Source: Viscum album
Taxonomy: Eukaryota; Streptophyta; Magnoliopsida; Santalales; Viscaceae
DNA: 64,000 nt
Reading direction: 5' to 3'
NCBI GenBank assembly: GCA_963277665.1
Contig: OY728120.1
Coordinates: 427,186,138-427,250,137 of the forward strand
The notes below the pieces were generated by a model. It was not told where the DNA came from. It searched no databases and saw only the letters and a list, made by a program, of their open reading frames with translations. Of the stretch, positions 62,251 to 64,000 are shown in pieces. The translations under genes and the position numbers were made by a program. Position 1 is the stretch's first letter. Each line of letters begins with the position of its first letter.

Positions 62251-64000
62251 ACATGAGTATAGATACCCAATATAAACATGACCTAAATAATAAAATAATC
62301 ACCTGATTAAAATAACATCTCACAAACAATCGCATATCCCAAATACTGAATGGTTTCGTGTCATTGATATTATCTATAACAATATCTTCTTTTACTACAA
62401 TTACAAAAATTTCTCAATAATTGTACACATTTATAACCTTTTTTAGATATCTCTCATGATATAATCATCTTAATATCCCAAAAATTGTAATCATAGAAAA
62501 TGGGTCTTCTCAAATTCTTAGTAAGGGAAAAACTTATCATAGAGTAATAGATCACAAAGATAGAGGAGAACATTAGGATGACATAAATTTTATAATAAAA
62601 GATCAAATGATATTAGATGGTAATCATAAAATATTTTATAGTAAAATAAGATCATAATAACGTCATTAAGGAATCATAAAATATATGACATGGATTAAAT
62701 ACTTATCAATAATAATATAAAATTTTATCATGAAATTAAACTGTGAAATACATAAAAAATAAGGTATAATTAGGAAAACATGTCCTTTAATAGAAATGAA
62801 ATTCATATTGAAAATTTGGAATAACATTATGAACAATATGGAAATTTGGTACAACTATAAACATGGGAAAACATGTGTGAGAAAACTCATTATGCCCAAT
62901 CATATATAAACAAACTCTTTTGTTGATGCCTGAAAATGTGAGAAAACCCATTATACCCACACATGTGTGAAAAAACTCATTATAACAACACATGATTATC
63001 TCATGAGATATAATATTAAACTAATGCATTGGAGGGTGATATAGGTCCCCACATTTCATTATCCATGGATATATGTTCCTCCTAAAATCAATCATAATTA
63101 TATATTAATGAACCCATGAAAAAAGAAATTTTTTCCAAAACATTGCAAAAACATCATATATCACAACTATAAGAAATAATAATATAAAAACATATAATTT
63201 TTCAAATGGGAACATATCTTAATAAAAAATATATAGGGTTATCAAAACATCACTCCATGAGAGATAACCAATACTCGGTAAATTTATATGAAAATACAAA
63301 AAATTTCACCAAACCATTCAAAACATTGATCTACAAATTAATTTCCAAATTTTTTTTCAAAACGTGAAGAGAATACTTTTGAAAGACTCAATATAAATAG
63401 TTCCTAAAAACGGTACTTAAAATAAATAAATGTTTTAAAAAAGTATATGTGAAAATACATTGAAAATTTTAATATAAAAAAATAAATTTTAATAATGGAT
63501 ACATTAAAAGGTGGCAATGTTTTAGAAAAAATAAGTGAAAATAAATCAAAATATTTTCCTTTAAAAAATAATATTTAATATTATAAACATGAAAAGGATA
63601 TAATATTTTCCATAAAAAAAGAGAGTACACTTTTAAAACAATTACTTTTAAAAATAACATTTTATAATGAAGCCTTGAAAAGGATATAAAATTTATCAAA
63701 ATAAAATTTTTAGTGGCTGATAAAATATTTTACCTTGAAAGGATAGAAAATAATTAATTTTTTTTGAAATAAACATATCCAAAACATGAATTATTAAATT
63801 TAGAATGCAAACATTGATTAAAATGGATAAATATGGGGATAATGATCATTGGGGATAAAAAAATAGAGTTATAATAATATAAAGGATAACGTTTATGGGA
63901 TGTAAAAACATAGAGATGGATGAGAAATTCTTTTAAAGAAATGGTCATTATTCTAAACATATTTATTTTAATGTATCATCATAATCATCAAGGAAGAATA
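62251..64000. other. AT-rich tail with local repeats
   Basis: No gene is seen. A ~30-55-bp repeat with CATGTGTGA(G)AAAACTCATTATA lies at 62,872-62,992. From about 63,450 the words TTGAAAAGGATA, ATATTTT and AATAAAATTTT recur irregularly. Reverse frames of 62-76 codons consist of Phe, Ile, Leu and Tyr from AT-rich sequence and are not genes. Confidence 0.5.
62872..62992. repeat. Short tandem repeat, about three units
   Basis: ACATGTGTGA(G/A)AAAACTCATTATA appears near 62,873 and 62,961, with a related GTGAGAAAACCCATTATA near 62,938 between them. Confidence 0.75.

Overview
The window looks like intergenic heterochromatin of a plant with a large, slowly purged genome. It is AT-rich and strongly depleted in CpG, with TG, CA and CATG words abundant in its place. 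I find no intact cellular gene, rRNA, tRNA or CRISPR array. Nearly all recognisable content is decayed transposable elements and tandem repeats. Long-LTR Ty3/gypsy chromovirus-type elements, Ty1/copia relics and a CACTA element with a 3-bp target duplication all point to a seed plant. The species cannot be fixed from the sequence; a conifer or a large-genome monocot would fit.

Left third (1-20.2 kb). A degenerate short-unit array (1-965) is followed by unassigned sequence and a MITE-like element. Next come two related Ty1/copia copies in + orientation: an RNase H tail plus LTR (2.47-4.63 kb), and a gag-protease-integrase-RT-RNase H relic plus LTR (9.06-14.64 kb). A probable gypsy-type LTR lies between them (5.57-8.21 kb). 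An AT-rich, apparently non-coding stretch follows (14.6-18.7 kb), then an LTR-like block, probably of a - strand element (18.7-19.7 kb).

Middle and right. The background from about 20.25 kb onward is one old repeat family. Two homologous multi-kb blocks, A (20.25-26.76 kb) and B (47.7-62.25 kb), flank a region of roughly 0.9-kb modules, several of which contain a cluster of a ~38-bp minisatellite. Four later insertions split this family: an LTR (21,794-24,471), a CACTA element (32,346-33,989, TSD ACA), a 5'-truncated + strand Ty3/gypsy chromovirus with a 4.07-kb LTR (about 34,893-41,369), and a - strand Ty3/gypsy element with both LTRs, PBS and a one-mismatch 5-bp target duplication (49,094-60,164). 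Removing the last insertion rejoins the two halves of B, and comparison with A supports this.

How it works together. There is no operon or pathway here. The story is layered insertion and decay. Relative order: the A/B family is oldest. The - strand gypsy and the LTR in A came later, as did the CACTA and the + strand gypsy; the + strand gypsy pol is the best preserved, with one reading frame, eight premature stops and no frameshift. I did not find a new enzymatic or defence system. The most unusual structures are the modular A/B repeat family and LTRs built largely from internal tandem repeats.
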